Shown here piece by piece: positions 10,476-19,899 of a stretch of DNA of 64,000 nucleotides. The DNA is from Chitinophagaceae bacterium. GTDB taxonomy: Bacteria > Bacteroidota > Bacteroidia > Chitinophagales > Chitinophagaceae. The notes beneath the pieces were generated by a model, which had not been told where the DNA came from, made no database searches, and saw nothing but the letters and a program-made list of their open reading frames with translations. The stretch spans positions 806,001-870,000 of the forward strand of contig JADJDJ010000003.1 in the NCBI GenBank assembly GCA_016702745.1, read 5' to 3'. The translations under genes and the position numbers were made by a program. Positions within the stretch are counted from its first letter, which is position 1, and the number at the start of each line of letters is the position of its first letter.

Positions 10476-10922
10476 ATGCAGGCTATGCTGCTTGCAAATA
10501 AATTTCACAAAATGTCAACTATTGTAGATGTTGTGGTGGCCGACAAAAATCTGTCCACTATGTTGCGCGGTGTAAAAGCGGCAGGACTCGAAAATGAACT
10601 GAGCAAAACAGGACCGTTTACGGTATTTGCTCCTTCTGAAATGGCATTTGGCAAACTGGCCCAGGGTCAGCTCACAGAATTACTGAAACCGGAAAACATA
10701 ATAAAACTGACCGGCCTTCTTCAGCAACATGTGGTGGAGGGAAAAAATAATTTCAAGGATTTTACCGACGGACAAAAACTGAAAACCCTGAGTGGTAAAG
10801 AACTGGATGTAAAAGTGAGTAACGGAACGGTAACCATTAACGGAGCAAGGATTCAGGGTCGTGATCATGATGCATCAAACGGGGTGGTCCATTCATTGGA
10901 TAGTGTACTTTCTGCCAATTAA
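10476..10922 (+). CDS. Fasciclin (FAS1) domain protein
   Basis: A single FAS1 domain covers nearly the whole protein: the H1 box appears as GPFTVFAPSEMAF and the H2-like region near NGVVHSLDSVL at the C-terminus. FAS1 domains mediate adhesion or matrix binding. No convincing signal peptide is present in the 148-residue reading; an internal ATG at 10512 (MSTIVDVVV) starts exactly at the domain edge and is the likelier start, giving 136 residues. A strong terminator follows 30 bases after the stop. Confidence 0.88.
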   Translation: MQAMLLANKFHKMSTIVDVVVADKNLSTMLRGVKAAGLENELSKTGPFTVFAPSEMAFGKLAQGQLTELLKPENIIKLTGLLQQHVVEGKNNFKDFTDGQKLKTLSGKELDVKVSNGTVTINGARIQGRDHDASNGVVHSLDSVLSAN

Positions 10923-10953
10923 TAATGCATTCACCAACTCATCAACCTATGGA

Positions 10954-10985
10954 AACCACCTGGCCATTGGCCGGGTGGTTTTTAA
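10954..10985 (+). terminator. Intrinsic terminator after the fasciclin gene
   Basis: Arms AACCACCTGGCC (10954-10965) and GGCCGGGTGGTT (10969-10980) pair with one mismatch around a three-base loop, followed by a T-rich tail. Position right after the stop at 10922 supports the fasciclin gene as the target. Confidence 0.88.
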
Positions 10986-11004
10986 TTTTTAAAATCATAA
11001 ATGG

Positions 11005-11367
11005 ATGAACATGGATATCAACAAGTACAACAAATACAATATCCGGGATAACGATCGCTTCTATGCTGATCAGTTTCCCAAAGCAACCCTTGAACTGCAG
11101 ATACTGGCCAATACTGTGGCTGCCCACCCGGGGGCATTCACGGAAATGATAGTGATTTCATACCTGAAATACCATTCCCTGAAAAAAGAATGGTCTGAAG
11201 CCAATCCCTGGCTCTCCGATAAAATGTCAGATGGCAGTTGTACTACTGATCATCTGGAATCGCTGTTTACTTCTTCGAAGGGAAACCCGCAGTTTACAAA
11301 AGAGTATGAGGAATATATTCTGTCAGTGCTGGCTTCAGCACCGGTAGCGGTGAAAGGGAGTTTGTGA
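11005..11367 (+). CDS. Hypothetical cytoplasmic protein
   Basis: A 120-residue soluble protein, rich in Asn and Tyr at the start and helical after residue 30 (LELQILANTVAAHP...MIVISYLKYHSLKKEW). No signal peptide or TM segment is visible and I do not recognise a family. It begins 20 bases after the fasciclin terminator, so it probably has its own promoter. A double-hairpin element (11389-11435) lies just past the stop. Confidence 0.6.
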   Translation: MNMDINKYNKYNIRDNDRFYADQFPKATLELQILANTVAAHPGAFTEMIVISYLKYHSLKKEWSEANPWLSDKMSDGSCTTDHLESLFTSSKGNPQFTKEYEEYILSVLASAPVAVKGSL

Positions 11368-11388
11368 AAAGCTGGTTTGTTTTTAGAA

Positions 11389-11435
11389 ATCGCCAAAGGC
11401 GATAACATAGTGTTGCGAAACTAAAAGTTTCGCAA
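11389..11435. terminator. Double-hairpin element, probable bidirectional terminator (copy 1)
   Basis: ATCGCC/GGCGAT (11389-11403) is followed by a perfect ten-pair hairpin TTGCGAAACT/AGTTTCGCAA (11413-11435). A near-identical unit lies at 13995-14041. Both sit between convergent genes, which suits a two-way terminator or REP-like element. Confidence 0.75.
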
Positions 11436-11477
11436 AGCGGTGATTGTCTTCCTGATTGTTAAGGGATTCTTTCCGGA

Positions 11478-11672
11478 CTAATCAGGCTTTTTGAGCCTGA
11501 CCTGCTCAATATACCCGGTCTGCCTTTTGGCTTCTATCTGTTCGACGTTGAGAAAACCAATCGACGGATGAAATAATACCAGGCCAATTTCATAAAATGT
11601 ATCAAACTCAGCTACGAACTGTGTCAGCCTGACTGACATTTGGAATATACTTCCTTCCTGAATTCCGGCCAT
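11478..11672 (-). CDS. Small hypothetical protein
   Basis: A 64-residue frame with protein-like composition (for example FDTFYEIGLVLFHPSIGFL) on the minus strand, convergent with the gene ending at 11367 and divergent from the S41 peptidase gene 29 bases away. The double-hairpin element lies past its stop. No family recognised; it could be a spurious frame, but the gene-like spacing favours a real small gene. Confidence 0.4.
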   Translation of the reverse strand: MAGIQEGSIFQMSVRLTQFVAEFDTFYEIGLVLFHPSIGFLNVEQIEAKRQTGYIEQVRLKKPD

Positions 11673-11701
11673 CGCAAAAAGATTTTAAGTAAACTTGTGT
11701 A

Positions 11702-13970
11702 ATGAAGTTGCCTCCTGTTATGCGGTTTGCCGGTTGTTGCCTTACGGTGCTTTTATTTCAATGCACCATACAGGCCCAGTCTAATTTCGGTTTTGAAGAC
11801 AACGCAGATAGTATTTGGATCAAGGACTGGATGGTAAAAAATGGTGCCGATATCAAGGGAGCCAGGGTCCGGCTGGATAGCGAGATCAAACATTCCGGTA
11901 ATTATTCGTTGCTTATAGAGCGGCAACCAGACAGTGTGAAAGGAGAATTCACCACGCTTTATCTCACCATCCCTGCCGATTTTAATGGAACCAGAATCAG
12001 TTTCGGTGGATGGCTCAAGACAAAAGAAGTGAAGAATTATGCCAGGCTCTATCTGCGGCAGGATGACCGTAGAAAAAAATTTTTACAGCTCCTCCACTAT
12101 CCCTTGCCCGGCATGAAGGGGAATCAGGACTGGACGCGTTGGGATACCACGATCAACCTGCAGGAAAAAACGGGAATCATCTACCTGGGTTTCATTTTTG
12201 CCGGTACCGGTAAGCTCTGGCTCGATGATCTGCATATCAAAATCGACGGTGAACCGCTCTCATCAGTTAAAAGAAACGGACGCTTTTTATATCCTGCTCT
12301 TGAAGATGATACCGCATTTTATCATTCTTCCGGAATTGATCAGAACAGTGCAAGTCCTGTGCAGATTGAAAACCTGAGCTTGCTCGGAAAAATCTGGGGA
12401 TTCCTGAAATACTATCATCCCGTGATAGCAGCTGGTCAGCGAAACTGGGATTATGAACTATTCCGTTTCCTGCCCGCATTTTTAAAGATCAGCAATACCC
12501 AGGACCGAAACCGTTTACTCGAAGAATGGATCCGGCAACTGGGTCCTGTAGGTGCCTGTAAAAAATGTTCAGAAAAGGAACTGGAAAAAGCAGTGTATAG
12601 ACCTGATCTGGACTGGATATCGGATACCATACTGTTGGGTAGAAATTTATCAGCTGCCCTGCTATATATCCGTAAAAAACCGGCACCAGGGAAAAAGTTT
12701 TTATTTGAATTTATACCCCGGGGTACAAAATCCGCAGGTATTACATGAGGACCCTTATCTGCAACAAAGAAAACCGGATGCCGGTTATCGCCTGCTTTGC
12801 CTGTTCCGGTACTGGAACCTGATACAGTATTGGTTTCCGGATAAAGCACTGATCGGAGAAGACTGGAAAAAAGTATTAAAAGAATTTATTCCGCTGATGC
12901 TGGCAGCTGATGATGAACTGAAATATACCCTGACCACCCGACAACTGATTGCCCGCATTCATGATACCCATGCTAATTTCACCACCTATAACCGCATCAT
13001 TGACTCTTTAAGAGGATTTTATCTTCCCCCTGTAAATGTTTATTTTGTAAACGAGCTGCCCGTTGTTTCAAAAATCATTGACACTGTGCTGGCCAAGGCC
13101 AGCGGATTAGAAAGAGGAGATCAGATCCTGGCGGTTGATGACCTGTCTGTTGCGGAGATTATTGAGAAAAGTCTCCCGGATCTTCCGGCTTCCAACCGGC
13201 CCACACAATTAAGGGACCTGGCCCTGAGCATCCTGAGAAGCACCGATTCCATCAATACCATTACGGTAAAAAGAGGTGAAAGGGTTTTTAATACCCAACT
13301 GATCCGGGGCACGGTGAAGCAAATCAATCTCTGGAAATTTCCTGATTTCCCCTATCAGCGAAACACCAGTTTCTCCATGATCGCACCTAAGATCGGTTAT
13401 ATTAATCTCGGAATGATCCGGAACAAACAGATAGATAGTGTATTTGATGTATTGCGAAAAGAATCAGAAGGTTTAATTATTGATTGCCGGCAGTATCCCA
13501 CCGATTTTCCACTGGATGCTATTTGCCGGCAGATTTATCCCAGGAGCCAGCCCTATGTACAGTTTCCCACCGGGAGTCTGGATTATCCCGGTGCATTTAA
13601 TATTGTTGGACCGCTCATTACCGGGAAAAAAAATCCGGATTATTACCGGGGAAAGATTGTAATCCTGGTGAACGCCAATACCCAGAGTTCTGCAGAATTT
13701 CATAGCATGGCTTTCCGGCAAGCACCCAACGCCATTGTAATCGGCAGTACTACAGCTGGTGCAGATGGCAATGTGTCGGGTTTTGCCTTGCCTGGCGGAC
13801 TGACTACTCAATTCAGTGGTATCGGGGTACAGTATCCCGATGGCAAGGAAACCCAGCGGATCGGGATTGTGCCGGATATATTTGTGGAAAGAACCGTGGA
13901 GGGGATACGGGAAGGAAGAGATGAATTGCTGGATAGAGCGATCGAATGGATCAGGGGAAAAAATAAATAG
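11702..13970 (+). CDS. Exported S41-family (C-terminal processing) serine peptidase, frame broken
   Basis: Signal peptide (to about residue 25, ending IQAQ, with a Cys-rich hydrophobic core), then a jelly-roll carbohydrate-binding-like N-terminal region (FGFEDNADSIW ... LWLDDLHIKIDG), then an S41 module. The conserved GKIWGFLKYYHP and RYWNLIQYWFPDK blocks flank the break, a PDZ-like stretch (SGLERGDQILAVDDL) follows, and the catalytic Ser lies in NTQSSAEF with GADG downstream. The first frame stops at 12748 and the second runs from 12552. They join if the C4G4 run at 12716-12723 had seven bases, giving a protein of about 755 residues. It acts on peptides in the envelope or outside; substrate unknown. 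Confidence 0.88.
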
Positions 13971-13994
13971 ATACTCATATTTTTTCAGCGAGTA

Positions 13995-14041
13995 ATCGCC
14001 AAAGGCGATAGCATATTGTTGCGAAACTAAAAGTTTCGCAA
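13995..14041. terminator. Double-hairpin element, probable bidirectional terminator (copy 2)
   Basis: Same two hairpins as at 11389-11435: ATCGCC/GGCGAT (13995-14009) then TTGCGAAACT/AGTTTCGCAA (14019-14041). It lies exactly between the convergent stops of the S41 peptidase (13970) and the aldolase-like gene (14064). Confidence 0.78.
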
Positions 14042-14063
14042 AGCGGGCGCTTTGTTTTCCTCC

Positions 14064-15236
14064 TTAGCGCACACTGCTTTCAAAAGCTTTGATGATATAG
14101 GCCGGCTCGCGGTATAAAATGGTTTCATTCACTGTTAAAGTGGATTTACCATTTTTATCGGCCGGTACGATCCGGATGCCAAAATCCTTATTCAGCTTTT
14201 GCTGTAAGGCAGCCGCATTGATACTGCCACTGATTTCAAATGCATAAATATTAGTACCCCCATCCAGTGCCGTTATTTTTAATCCGGGTATTTTATTGAG
14301 GCCTTCAAATATCATATTGGCCCTTTCTATGGATTCTTTCATCCGGTTTTCAAAACCATCCATCCGGTGTAAGGCCATGGCCGCATTCACCCAGTTGCCA
14401 AATACCGTACCACCATGTATTTTAATCAGGTGCGGCATTTTATCAATCAGACTGCTATTGCCGCAAAGCACGGCACCACCTGCTGTTCCGAAATATTTAT
14501 ATAGCGATATATAAACGGAATCAAAATAAGATGCATACTCTTTCACAGATACTCCAGACCAGGCAGCTGCCATAAAAATTCTGGCACCATCCAGGTGCAG
14601 CGGAATATTGTTCGCACGGCAATAGGCACTGATCTTACTGATCTCAGCAATCGGTACCATCCTGCCATCCGTACGTCGAACCGGATTTTCAATACTCACG
14701 GCACCGATCCCGCTGGCAAATACTTCCCGGCTCTTTAATCCTTCAATCGCTTCTTTTAATTCAACAGCGGTAAAATAAGTCTGTCCCATGGCCAATGGCA
14801 TCAGTCTTTTCCCGAATACAGATTGCGCCGCATCGGCTTCATCGCGGTACACATGACTCATATCCTGTACAAATACTTTTGTATTGGCGCCACTCAACTC
14901 TGCAATCGCCAATTGATTGGCCAGGGTACCCGTAGGCATATAGATGGCTTTTTCTTTACCGGTGATCTCCGCCATTTTCTTTTCCAATGCAGCCACCGCC
15001 CCACCCTGTCCGTAGAAATCTCTTTTGATGGGTTCTTTGGCATTTAATTTTTGCAGCGCGTCAATATACTGGGCAGGGTTAAAATCCGCTCCATCATAAA
15101 AAAAACTGACCGGTGGTTCATCAGCTGGTAGTTCAGCCGCTGCTGATTGTCCCGCCATGGCGGTTATGGGTATGATCGCTGGCAGGAGCACAGCTCCTGA
15201 TCTTTGCAGGAATTGACGGCGGTCGATGCTGGGCAT
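14064..15236 (-). CDS. Threonine-aldolase-like PLP enzyme with Tat signal
   Basis: A fold-type I PLP enzyme of the beta-eliminating lyase/low-specificity L-threonine aldolase family (threonine to glycine plus acetaldehyde). The PLP Lys lies in SLYKYFG, the cofactor-binding Asp in LHLDGARI, and the GTLANQLA block near the N-terminus holds the phosphate. The first 30 residues are a twin-arginine signal (RRQFLQRSG, then a hydrophobic run ending AMAG), so the enzyme is predicted to be folded with its cofactor and then exported, which is unusual for this family. The start ATG gives the complete Tat motif. Same direction as clpB but separated by a terminator, so probably its own unit. Confidence 0.88.
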   Translation of the reverse strand: MPSIDRRQFLQRSGAVLLPAIIPITAMAGQSAAAELPADEPPVSFFYDGADFNPAQYIDALQKLNAKEPIKRDFYGQGGAVAALEKKMAEITGKEKAIYMPTGTLANQLAIAELSGANTKVFVQDMSHVYRDEADAAQSVFGKRLMPLAMGQTYFTAVELKEAIEGLKSREVFASGIGAVSIENPVRRTDGRMVPIAEISKISAYCRANNIPLHLDGARIFMAAAWSGVSVKEYASYFDSVYISLYKYFGTAGGAVLCGNSSLIDKMPHLIKIHGGTVFGNWVNAAMALHRMDGFENRMKESIERANMIFEGLNKIPGLKITALDGGTNIYAFEISGSINAAALQQKLNKDFGIRIVPADKNGKSTLTVNETILYREPAYIIKAFESSVR

Positions 15237-15313
15237 AGGCGGGGGTTTTGTTAAACCTAAATTAGGGATAAAAAATACAAGGAATATTTAAAAAGACAGG
15301 CCGGCTGAAAATG

Positions 15314-15342
15314 AAAAACCGCGAAACGGGATGTTTCGCGGT
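15314..15342 (-). terminator. Intrinsic terminator of clpB
   Basis: Perfect ten-pair hairpin ACCGCGAAAC/GTTTCGCGGT (15318-15342) followed on the minus strand by a run of T residues. It lies about 90 bases beyond the clpB stop, past the tandem tail copies. Confidence 0.85.
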
Positions 15343-15357
15343 GATTTATTTTATTAA

Positions 15358-15453
15358 GACCGCCGTCAGGGTCTGCGACCGCGGACGGGGTCTTTGACCG
15401 CGGACGGAGTCTTAACGACCGCGGACGGGGTCTTAGCGACCGCCGTCCGGGTC
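15358..15453 (-). repeat. Tandem copies of the clpB 3' end
   Basis: Five units starting at 15358, 15377, 15396, 15417 and 15438 (spacing 19-21 bases) share the core GACCGCGGACGGGGTCTT. The rightmost unit is the clpB coding end (DPDGGR) with its stop; the other four lie downstream and several retain an in-line TAA. Confidence 0.85.
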
Positions 15454-18039
15454 GTTGCGGAACACCACCGTATTATCAAATACATCCACCAGCACCGGTT
15501 TAGATTTATCAATATCACCGGCCAGGATGCGTTTGCTGAGCTGGTTCACAATTTCTTTCTGGATCAAACGCTTCAACGGACGGGCACCAAACTGCGGGTC
15601 AAAGCCCTGGTCTGACAAATACTCCAGGGCATAATCACTGAACTGTAAGTTGATACCGCTTTCGGCTACCAGTTTTTTCAATCCATTCAACTGAATCTTT
15701 ACAATACCCGCAATTTCTTTTCTCAGTAATGGCTGGAACATGATGATCTCATCCACCCGGTTCAAAAACTCAGGACGAATGGTCTGTCTTAACAGATTCA
15801 TCACTTCTACCTTAGCTTTCTCCGCTACAGACTCAATATCTTTTTCCTTCACGCCATCAAATGCATCCATGATCAGGTGACTACCAATATTACTGGTCAT
15901 GATGATGATGGTGTTTTTGAAATTCACCACCCGGCCCTTGTTATCCGTTAATCTTCCATCATCCAATACCTGCAACAATACATTCCATACATCCGGGTGT
16001 GCTTTTTCAATTTCATCGAGCAATACCACACTATAGGGCTTTCTTCTGACGGCTTCGGTTAACTGACCACCCTCATCATATCCCACATAACCGGGAGGCG
16101 CCCCCACCAAACGGGAAACCGTATGTTTTTCCTGGTATTCACTCATGTCGATCCGCGTCATCATGCCTTCATCATCGAATAAATAAGCAGCGAGGGCCTT
16201 GGCCAGTTCAGTTTTACCTACACCTGTTGTTCCGAGGAAGATGAAAGAACCAATTGGCTTTTTCGGATCCTGTAAACCGGCACGACTTCTGCGGATGGCA
16301 TCTGCGACTGCAGTGATGGCTTCTTCCTGTCCTACCACTCTTTCATGCAGGTGTTCTTCCAGGTGCAATAATTTTTCCTTATCACTCTGCAGCATTTTGG
16401 TGACCGGTATTCCCGTAGCCTTGGCCACACTTTCTGCAATATCTTCTGCATCCACTTCTTCTTTGAGTAAACGCTTTTCGGTAGAATTATTCAACTGATT
16501 CGTTAAGGTACTGCTCACTGTTTCCTGTTCCTTGATCTTGCCATACCTGATCTCTGCTACTTTTCCATAGTCCCCTTCCCTTTCAGCCCGCTCGGCCAGT
16601 TGCTTCAGGTTATCTATTTCTGCCTTGCCATTCTGTATTTTCTCCACCACTTCTTTTTCTTCCATCCATTTGGCCTTGAGAGTATCGCGTTCAACAGATA
16701 AATTAGCAATCTCGGTATTGAGGTCCCTGAGTTTTACTTCATCGTTTTCTCTTTTGATCGCTTCTCTTTCAATTTCCAGCTGACGAATCTGTCTTTCGAG
16801 GGTATCCAACTCTTCAGGCATGGAATTCATTTCCAGTCTGAGTTTGGCCGCACTTTCATCGATCAGGTCAATGGCTTTATCAGGCAGGAAACGATCCGTT
16901 ATATACCGGTTACTCAATTCCACAGAAGCAATAATGGCTTCGTCTTTAATCCGCACATGGTGGTGTGTTTCATACCGCTCTTTCAATCCCCGCAGGATGG
17001 AGATCGCATCTTCCACGCTGGGTTCATTGATCATCACTTTCTGGAATCTTCTTTCGAGGGCTTTATCTTTTTCAAAAAATTTCTGGTATTCATTCAGTGT
17101 GGTGGCGCCCACGGCACGCAGATCTCCCTTGGCCAGGGCAGGTTTTAAAATATTGGCGGCATCCATGGCGCCCTCTCCCCCACCCGCTCCAACGAGGGTA
17201 TGGATTTCATCAATGAATAAAATGATTTCGCCATCACTGCCGCTGACTTCTTTTACCACGGCTTTTAATCTTTCTTCAAATTCACCCTTGTACTTGGCAC
17301 CGGCAATCAGCAATCCCATATCGAGGGCATAGATGATCTTGCTTTTGAGGTTCTCCGGTACATCACCATTCACAATCCTGTGCGCAATGCCTTCGGCGAT
17401 GGCGGTCTTACCCACACCGGGTTCACCCACCAGGATGGGATTGTTCTTGGTACGACGGGAAAGAATATGCAGGGTCCGGCGGATTTCTTCATCCCTCCCG
17501 ATCACGGGATCCAGTTTACCCTGGCGGGCCAGTTCATTCAGGTTCTTGGCATATTTGTTCAGGGCGTTGAATTCCTGTGATTGTGTTTGTGAGGTCACGG
17601 TCTCTCCTTTCCGGAGTTCGCGGATGGCGGTGATCAGTCCTTTTTCAGTCAGCCCTGCATCTTTGAGCAGCTTACCTACAGCATCATTACCCTGCACTAA
17701 AGCGAGCAGGATATGTTCGGGGGTTACAAATTCATCATTGAACTGTTTCAATACCGCCCCGCTGCGCAATACCACATTATTGGCTTCGCGACTGATTTGC
17801 TGGGCAGGATCGTTGCTGGTGGCAGGAAGTTTATTGATCAGTTCCGTTAAACGGCTTTCCAGCAGGTTCAGGGTGACGTTATTTTTTTTGAGGAGGTAAT
17901 CCACGGGGGAATCCTCCTGTTCCAGCAGGGCTTTTAAAAGGTGTTCTGTTTCAATATTCGGACTTTTGGCATTGAAGGCGATCTGCTGGGCCTGTTGAAA
18001 GGCTTCAGCGGCTTTTATGGTGAAGTTTCCTAAATTCAT
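15433..18039 (-). CDS. clpB: ATP-dependent disaggregase ClpB
   Basis: Hexameric AAA+ chaperone that, with DnaK, threads and refolds aggregated proteins in the cytoplasm. The 868-residue length fits the family. Order of domains: Clp N-domain (residues 1-150), NBD1 with Walker A GEPGVGKT (about 205) and Walker B ILFIDEIHTL, the coiled-coil middle domain (about 410-530, with the Glu/Lys-rich heptads), and NBD2 with GTTGVGKT (about 605) and VVLLDEIEKAHP. The pore loop Tyr is in GAKYKGEFEERL and GYVGYDEGG. No internal frame break. No sigma-32 or CIRCE site was recognised in the 107-base divergent space to the serine hydrolase gene. Confidence 0.98.
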   Translation of the reverse strand: MNLGNFTIKAAEAFQQAQQIAFNAKSPNIETEHLLKALLEQEDSPVDYLLKKNNVTLNLLESRLTELINKLPATSNDPAQQISREANNVVLRSGAVLKQFNDEFVTPEHILLALVQGNDAVGKLLKDAGLTEKGLITAIRELRKGETVTSQTQSQEFNALNKYAKNLNELARQGKLDPVIGRDEEIRRTLHILSRRTKNNPILVGEPGVGKTAIAEGIAHRIVNGDVPENLKSKIIYALDMGLLIAGAKYKGEFEERLKAVVKEVSGSDGEIILFIDEIHTLVGAGGGEGAMDAANILKPALAKGDLRAVGATTLNEYQKFFEKDKALERRFQKVMINEPSVEDAISILRGLKERYETHHHVRIKDEAIIASVELSNRYITDRFLPDKAIDLIDESAAKLRLEMNSMPEELDTLERQIRQLEIEREAIKRENDEVKLRDLNTEIANLSVERDTLKAKWMEEKEVVEKIQNGKAEIDNLKQLAERAEREGDYGKVAEIRYGKIKEQETVSSTLTNQLNNSTEKRLLKEEVDAEDIAESVAKATGIPVTKMLQSDKEKLLHLEEHLHERVVGQEEAITAVADAIRRSRAGLQDPKKPIGSFIFLGTTGVGKTELAKALAAYLFDDEGMMTRIDMSEYQEKHTVSRLVGAPPGYVGYDEGGQLTEAVRRKPYSVVLLDEIEKAHPDVWNVLLQVLDDGRLTDNKGRVVNFKNTIIIMTSNIGSHLIMDAFDGVKEKDIESVAEKAKVEVMNLLRQTIRPEFLNRVDEIIMFQPLLRKEIAGIVKIQLNGLKKLVAESGINLQFSDYALEYLSDQGFDPQFGARPLKRLIQKEIVNQLSKRILAGDIDKSKPVLVDVFDNTVVFRNDPDGGR

Positions 18040-18146
18040 ATAGAGTGTTTGACTATTTAAAATAATTTGAATTCACCGGCATCCGGTTTTGAACCTTTGC
18101 CGTTTCAATCCATCCAATACCATCAAAAATCATTCAATTAAAGCCT

Positions 18147-19217
18147 ATGCGTACCCGGAATGTAACAATGTCATATAATCTTCGTTTAGCCTGCTTGAAA
18201 GTCATACCGCACTGCCTTTTCCTGCTCATTTTTCAGTCGGCATCTGCCCAATACGACTGGAGCCGGCTGGAAGCGGAGCTGGTATCCCGTCAGCAACAAT
18301 TGGGAAAGGATCTTGTAATCCTGATCAGAAAGGATGATTCCCTGATTTTTAAGAAAGAAATCGGCAGTTTCAATACCAAGACCCAGGCCCCCATTGCCAG
18401 CAGCAGTAAATGGCTGACGGCAGCCCTCGTGATGCAGTTTGTGGATGAAGGCAAACTGAGCCTGGATACTAAAGTCGTTGACTATATCCCGGAGTTTGGA
18501 AAGTATTTCAAGAGTTATATCACGATCAGGGATTGTCTGAGTCATATGACGGGCATTGATGATGATGATAAGTTTCTGAAGAGGATTCTGGAGCGAAAAA
18601 AATATGAATCCCTGGAAGAAGAAGTGAATGCCCTTGCCCGCAAGGAGATCAGGGCCAATCGGGGAACGGATTTCTGGTATGGTGGCGTGGGACTGAATAT
18701 TGCGGGCCGTGTATTGGAGATTGTGAGTAAGAAAAAATTTGACATGCTGATCAAGCAGAAATTATTTGTGCCGCTGGGAATGACCCGTTCCAGTTTTACC
18801 AATCTGAATGGCGGACCAATCAATCCCTCCGGCGGGGCGCAGTCTACCGCGGATGATTATATGAAATTCCTGCAGATGCTTTTTCAAAAAGGAAAATACA
18901 ATGGCAAGCAAATCCTCAGTGAAGAAGCGGTGGAGGAAATGTTGAAAGTAAGGACTAAAAATATCCCAATCCGTTATGCCCCAAAATCCGCCACGGGTTA
19001 TGGTTATGCCTCCGGTGCCTGGGTACTAGAAGAAAAAGATGGGGTGGCGACGGCGATTGCGAGTCCGGGTTTATTTGGCTGCTGGCCCATGATTGATTAT
19101 TGCCGGGGTTATACCTACCTTGTATTCGTCAAGAATTTATTGGGAGAAGAAAGGGCTGAAATCCATAAAACCCTCAAGACCATTATTGATGAACAGTTAA
19201 CCAGTAAATGCCAGTAA
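18147..19217 (+). CDS. Exported serine hydrolase, beta-lactamase/class C fold
   Basis: A 356-residue protein with a signal peptide (hydrophobic run ending SASAQ near residue 36 of this start; an ATG at 18168, MSYNLRLAC, is the more likely start). Catalytic SxxK is in ASSSKWLTA, and the second motif region reads WYGGVGLN where most relatives have YxN, so the catalytic Tyr is present but the Asn position is shifted. ASPGLFG may supply the third motif. It belongs to the same broad family as the gene at 8425-9876 but lacks TPR. The stop overlaps the start of the next small membrane gene by ten bases, which suggests co-transcription. Confidence 0.88.
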   Translation: MRTRNVTMSYNLRLACLKVIPHCLFLLIFQSASAQYDWSRLEAELVSRQQQLGKDLVILIRKDDSLIFKKEIGSFNTKTQAPIASSSKWLTAALVMQFVDEGKLSLDTKVVDYIPEFGKYFKSYITIRDCLSHMTGIDDDDKFLKRILERKKYESLEEEVNALARKEIRANRGTDFWYGGVGLNIAGRVLEIVSKKKFDMLIKQKLFVPLGMTRSSFTNLNGGPINPSGGAQSTADDYMKFLQMLFQKGKYNGKQILSEEAVEEMLKVRTKNIPIRYAPKSATGYGYASGAWVLEEKDGVATAIASPGLFGCWPMIDYCRGYTYLVFVKNLLGEERAEIHKTLKTIIDEQLTSKCQ

Positions 19218-19558
19218 CCATGTACGAACACCGCAAAGAACCAATCGCCAGCAAGGCTGTATTTTACAGGCGTATCATCGTCAATATCATTGTGGCGCTG
19301 TTGATCATGGCGCTTTTCCTGCTGATTGGTACGGTTGGTTATCATTATACGGCTGATATGATCTGGATCGATGCCCTGCACAATGCTTCCATGATCCTGA
19401 GTGGGATGGGGCTGGTGGATAAGGTAAGTTCCGAGGGTGGTAAAAGATTTTGCTCGGTTTATGCTTTGTTCAGTGGTGTTTTATTCATCACTAATATTGG
19501 AGTGATACTGGCACCGGCATTGCATCGGATTTATCACCGGATACATCTGGAGGACTAA
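19208..19558 (+). CDS. Small membrane protein, two to three TM helices
   Basis: A 116-residue protein (ATG at 19208, or 19220 which avoids the overlap) with a long TM helix near residues 23-45, a conserved middle (DALHNASMILSGMGLVD) and a second helix near 80-100, then a basic tail (APALHRIYHRIHLED). The middle somewhat resembles a pore-loop region but lacks a canonical TVGYG filter, so an ion-channel role is speculative. Two decayed copies of the 3' end of this gene lie at 31142-31216 and 31957-32060. Confidence 0.75.
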   Translation: MPVTMYEHRKEPIASKAVFYRRIIVNIIVALLIMALFLLIGTVGYHYTADMIWIDALHNASMILSGMGLVDKVSSEGGKRFCSVYALFSGVLFITNIGVILAPALHRIYHRIHLED

Positions 19559-19670
19559 TTTTTAAAAACAAACCAAAAGATACAAATCGCAACAGCTGTA
19601 GGATTGGGAGCTGCGTCATCAATTCAGAAGATCATATATAAAGGAATTACTGAAATTGGATTAAATAATA

Positions 19671-19784
19671 ATGAGCATTTTTTGGAAACTTATATTAATT
19701 CCTCTTGGTATCGTGGGCATGATTTATATGGCCAAATTCTCATTTTGGATTTATAAGAAATGGTTTGGGAAAGATCCGTTTTAA
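19671..19784 (+). CDS. Very small membrane protein (37 residues)
   Basis: ATG at 19671 opens a 37-residue frame with one hydrophobic segment (LILIPLGIVGMIYM) and a basic, aromatic tail (WIYKKWFGKDPF). It sits between the small membrane gene and a convergent hypothetical gene. A second open frame overlaps it: reading on past the stop at 19558 in the same frame gives 63 codons without a start. The small ORF has a plausible bitopic-membrane layout, but there is no independent evidence of expression. Confidence 0.4.
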   Translation: MSIFWKLILIPLGIVGMIYMAKFSFWIYKKWFGKDPF

Positions 19785-19899
19785 GCTTATTCTAATATCA
19801 GGAATTATTATCCCCAATAAAGTGTCAGTCATATTCAATCGCCTTCGACAAGCTCAGGCTGACAGACTGAACCGGAGATTCAACACAACTGCCGTTAAC

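Noticed and set aside
16199..17899. Long open frames on the + strand inside clpB
   Set aside because: They are antisense shadows of a strongly conserved gene and encode Ser/Leu-rich low-complexity products.
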